Shown here in pieces: positions 14,063-15,885 of a DNA stretch of 15,885 bases. The stretch spans positions 1 to 15,885 of the forward strand of contig CAJQMS010000091.1 in the NCBI GenBank assembly GCA_905479505.1, written 5' to 3'. The position numbers were made by a program, and so were the translations under genes. The notes under the pieces were generated by a model that worked only from the letters and a program-made list of their open reading frames with translations, had not been told where the DNA came from and ran no database searches. The DNA is from an uncultured Burkholderiales Genera incertae sedis bacterium. Its GTDB lineage: Bacteria > Pseudomonadota > Gammaproteobacteria > Burkholderiales > Eutrophovitaceae. Position 1 is the first letter of the stretch. Every line of letters starts with the position of its first letter.

Positions 14063-14089
14063 TTCAACTTCAACTTCAACAATTGAAGT
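14063..14089. repeat. Tandem TTCAAC hexamers with hairpin in the yajC-secD spacer
   Basis: Three perfect copies of TTCAAC occupy 14063-14080. The last copy is part of an inverted repeat, ACTTCAA (14073-14079) - CAA - TTGAAGT (14083-14089). In the minus-strand transcript this lies between the yajC stop and the secD start and could form a seven-pair, A/U-rich hairpin. No T-run follows. Confidence 0.5.
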
Positions 14090-14106
14090 CAACCTAAGGT
14101 TTAAGT

Positions 14107-14439
14107 TTAAACTGCGGCAGATTTTAAACTACCTTTCGGCAACACTGTTTGTACCGCCGGCTTTTGAATAACTATTTCTGTTCCAGAGGAAATTTCTAGT
14201 GTCACAAACTGCTCACCAACATGAATCACCTTACCTAGAACTCCTCCAACCGCAACTACCTCGTCCCCTTTTTGCAGGGCCTCCACCATGGTTTTATGCT
14301 CCTTTTGTTTTTTTGCCTGTGGGCGTATCATCAAAAAATACAAAAGTACGAATAGTAAGACTAAAGGCAGCATTCCCATAATATCCATTCCGCCCGAGGC
14401 ACCCGCTGCAGTTTGAGCAAAAGCTGTTGATATAAACAT
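14107..14439 (-). CDS. yajC: YajC, SecDF-associated membrane protein
   Basis: YajC is a small inner-membrane protein found in a complex with SecD and SecF. This 110-residue protein has a short N-terminal segment, a single membrane helix (about 22-41, MLPLVLLFVLLYFLMIRPQ), the family motif FLMIRPQAKKQKEHK right after it, and a cytosolic domain with GDEVVAVGGVLGKVIHV (about 61-77) and FVTLEISSGTEIVIQK. The ATG at 14439 has AAGGAG seven bases upstream, the best ribosome binding site in this group of genes. It stands between tgt and secD, as in E. coli. The 119-base spacer from tgt has only small symmetric bits (for example CTGAT-A-ATCAG at 14480-14490) and no clear terminator or promoter. Confidence 0.96.
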   Translation of the reverse strand: MFISTAFAQTAAGASGGMDIMGMLPLVLLFVLLYFLMIRPQAKKQKEHKTMVEALQKGDEVVAVGGVLGKVIHVGEQFVTLEISSGTEIVIQKPAVQTVLPKGSLKSAAV

Positions 14440-14558
14440 AGTGTTTCTCCTTCATCCCACGGATGACGTTAATTAAAATCTGATAATCAGTGACGGTTAA
14501 TGCTAGAACAAGCCTACCATTCTACCAGTAGGAGGCGAATATCGCGTCTCAATAATCT

Positions 14559-15659
14559 CTAAATATCTAAAAACTCCAGACTGTTAATATGGGGCTCCAG
14601 GGTCCTGTTTTCAATAGCCGTGCGTAAGCCACTCATGAGCTTCTGATAAAAATACAAATTGTGTACGGTATTGAGATGCGCCCCAAGCATTTCATCAATT
14701 CTCTGTAGATGGTGCAAATACGACCTCGAGAAGTTGGTGCAAGTATAGCAACCGCAGTTTTGATCGAGCGGGCCCTCATCAAAACGGTACTTTGCATTTC
14801 GCAACTTAACTATGCCCTGGGATGTGTATAACCAACCGTTCCTTGCATTTCGGGTCGGGAGTACACAATCAAACATGTCGACTCCTGCTCGCACGGCTTG
14901 GACCAAATCAGTTGGAGTACCAACTCCCATCAGGTACCTGGGTTTGTTATTAGGCATTTTGGACGAAGTGAAGGTCATGATCCTACGCATATCCTCCTTA
15001 GGCTCACCGACAGAGAGTCCGCCAATAGCATATCCGTCGAAGTCTAAAGATATCAATTTTTCAAGACTTTCCGCTCGCAGGGCTTCGTACATTCCTCCCT
15101 GGATGATACCGAATAAAGCGTTTGGATTACCTTGATGGGACTCCTTACTCCGCTCAGCCCACCTCATACTCAGGTGCATCGACTCCTCGGCTTGAGCTTG
15201 ACTAGCTGGATAAGGAGTACATTCGTCAAATGCCATCACAATATCTGAATTTAAAGTGCGTTGAATCCTCATAGACTCTTCAGGGGAGAGGAAACACTTC
15301 GAACCATCAATGGGCGATCGAAATGAGACGCCCTCTTCGGAAATTTTACGAATATCCCCAAGACTAAACACTTGGAATCCTCCGGAATCAGTCAAAATTG
15401 GCTTATGCCAACCAACAAATCGATGTAAACCCCCATGGGCCTTTATGACTTCTAAACCTGGCCTCAACCAAAGATGGAAGGTATTTCCGAGTATTACATC
15501 CGCACCCAATTCGTCCACTTGATGAGGACGCATTCCTTTGACCGCACCATAGGTTCCAACTGGCATGAAAGCCGGTGTTTGTATCGATCCGTGAGCCAGC
15601 GTCAACTGGCCACGCCTTGCCTGCCCATCCGTTCCCGTGAGGGAGAACTCTATGCCCAT
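14559..15659 (-). CDS. tgt: tRNA-guanine transglycosylase
   Basis: Tgt swaps guanine 34 in the anticodon of tRNA-Asp, -Asn, -His and -Tyr for preQ1, a step toward queuosine. The 366-residue protein has FMPVGTYGAVKGM (31-43), ILTDSGGFQVFSLG (88-101) with the catalytic D91, GIIQGGMYEALR (184-195), the nucleophile in DMFDCVLPTRNARNG (261-275, D264), and the zinc site C302-x-C304-x2-C307 with H333. It is slightly shorter at the C-terminus than the E. coli enzyme. The ATG at 15659 leads into MGIEFSLTGTDGQARRG, and AAGAG lies close upstream. It is 32 bases after the queA stop, in the queA-tgt-yajC-secD-secF order of gammaproteobacteria. Confidence 0.98.
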   Translation of the reverse strand: MGIEFSLTGTDGQARRGQLTLAHGSIQTPAFMPVGTYGAVKGMRPHQVDELGADVILGNTFHLWLRPGLEVIKAHGGLHRFVGWHKPILTDSGGFQVFSLGDIRKISEEGVSFRSPIDGSKCFLSPEESMRIQRTLNSDIVMAFDECTPYPASQAQAEESMHLSMRWAERSKESHQGNPNALFGIIQGGMYEALRAESLEKLISLDFDGYAIGGLSVGEPKEDMRRIMTFTSSKMPNNKPRYLMGVGTPTDLVQAVRAGVDMFDCVLPTRNARNGWLYTSQGIVKLRNAKYRFDEGPLDQNCGCYTCTNFSRSYLHHLQRIDEMLGAHLNTVHNLYFYQKLMSGLRTAIENRTLEPHINSLEFLDI

Positions 15660-15691
15660 ACTCTTTTCTTTAAGTCCATTTTATTTGTCAC

Positions 15692-15885
15692 TCACTTGAT
15701 CAAAAACATCGCGTCACCGTAACTGAAAAACCGGTACCTTTGATCAATGGCATGCTGATAAGCACGCCGCATCTTATCGATACCCATAAACGCAGACACC
15801 AACATTAACAACGTAGATTTAGGTAAATGAAAATTAGTTATTAAACAATCCACAACTTTAAAATTGTATCCTGGAGTAATGAATA
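15692..15885 (-). CDS. queA: S-adenosylmethionine:tRNA ribosyltransferase-isomerase, C-terminal end (runs off window)
   Basis: QueA moves the ribose of S-adenosylmethionine onto preQ1 in tRNA to make epoxyqueuosine, the step after Tgt. Only the last 63 residues are present; the gene starts beyond the right edge. The segment FITPGYNFKVVDCLITNFHLPKSTLLMLVSAF, followed by RAYQHAIDQRYRFFSYGDAMFL, is the highly conserved end of QueA. The stop TGA lies at 15692-15694. It is the upstream neighbour of tgt, with a 32-base spacer, so the two are very probably in one transcript. The frame is taken from conserved protein sequence. Confidence 0.95.
   Translation of the reverse strand, partial: FITPGYNFKVVDCLITNFHLPKSTLLMLVSAFMGIDKMRRAYQHAIDQRYRFFSYGDAMFLIK

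Noticed and set aside
14514..14534. CCTAC...GTAGG as a terminator after yajC or before tgt
   Set aside because: The stem is only five pairs and there is no T-run on either strand.
1..15885. tRNA, rRNA, CRISPR, insertion sequence, prophage or toxin-antitoxin genes
   Set aside because: No clover-leaf, regularly spaced repeat, transposase or phage-like protein was seen; nearly all the sequence is filled by conserved housekeeping genes.

Overview
The window is a dense, chromosomal, housekeeping stretch from a gammaproteobacterium. Evidence for this is the combination of blocks: xseB-ispA-dxs, the clpA-clpS / cspD divergent pair, nudJ-mnmA-purB, and queA-tgt-yajC-secD-secF. Protein motifs and residue spacing match the Escherichia coli and Pseudomonas versions almost position for position. 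Base composition is moderate, with A/T-rich spacers and no obvious compositional break. A free-living, possibly marine, gammaproteobacterium is a reasonable guess, but the genus cannot be named from this sequence alone. No phage, transposon, CRISPR, tRNA or rRNA was seen.

Layout. Positions 1-1458 (minus strand) hold the isoprenoid/exonuclease operon xseB-ispA-dxs; dxs runs off the left edge. A divergent 3-mercaptopyruvate-type sulfurtransferase (1588-2430, plus) faces clpA. Positions 2474-5055 (minus) hold clpS-clpA, translationally coupled by a 4-base overlap. A 310-base structured divergent region leads to cspD (5366-5572, plus), which ends in a textbook UUCG terminator. Then come malate synthase A (aceB, 5738-7351), the Nudix hydrolase nudJ, the tRNA thiolase mnmA and adenylosuccinate lyase purB, all on the plus strand. 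From 10479 to the right edge everything is on the minus strand: dedA, secF, secD, yajC, tgt and the C-terminal end of queA.

How the genes work together. Dxs and IspA are the entry step and the farnesyl diphosphate step of isoprenoid synthesis. ClpS delivers N-degron substrates to the ClpA unfoldase, which works with ClpP encoded elsewhere. AceB is the second glyoxylate-shunt enzyme. MnmA, Tgt and QueA all modify the tRNA anticodon wobble base (s2U34 and queuosine). YajC-SecD-SecF form the accessory complex of the Sec translocon.

What deserves attention is mostly in the spacers and the gene order. aceB sits where Pseudomonas has icd/idh. hflD is missing between mnmA and purB. Two adjacent perfect inverted repeats and a ten-codon upstream ORF precede aceB. 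A nested hairpin and a long structured leader lie between clpS and cspD. The purB and dedA stop codons form the arms of one inverted repeat. I found no convincing undescribed multi-gene system here.
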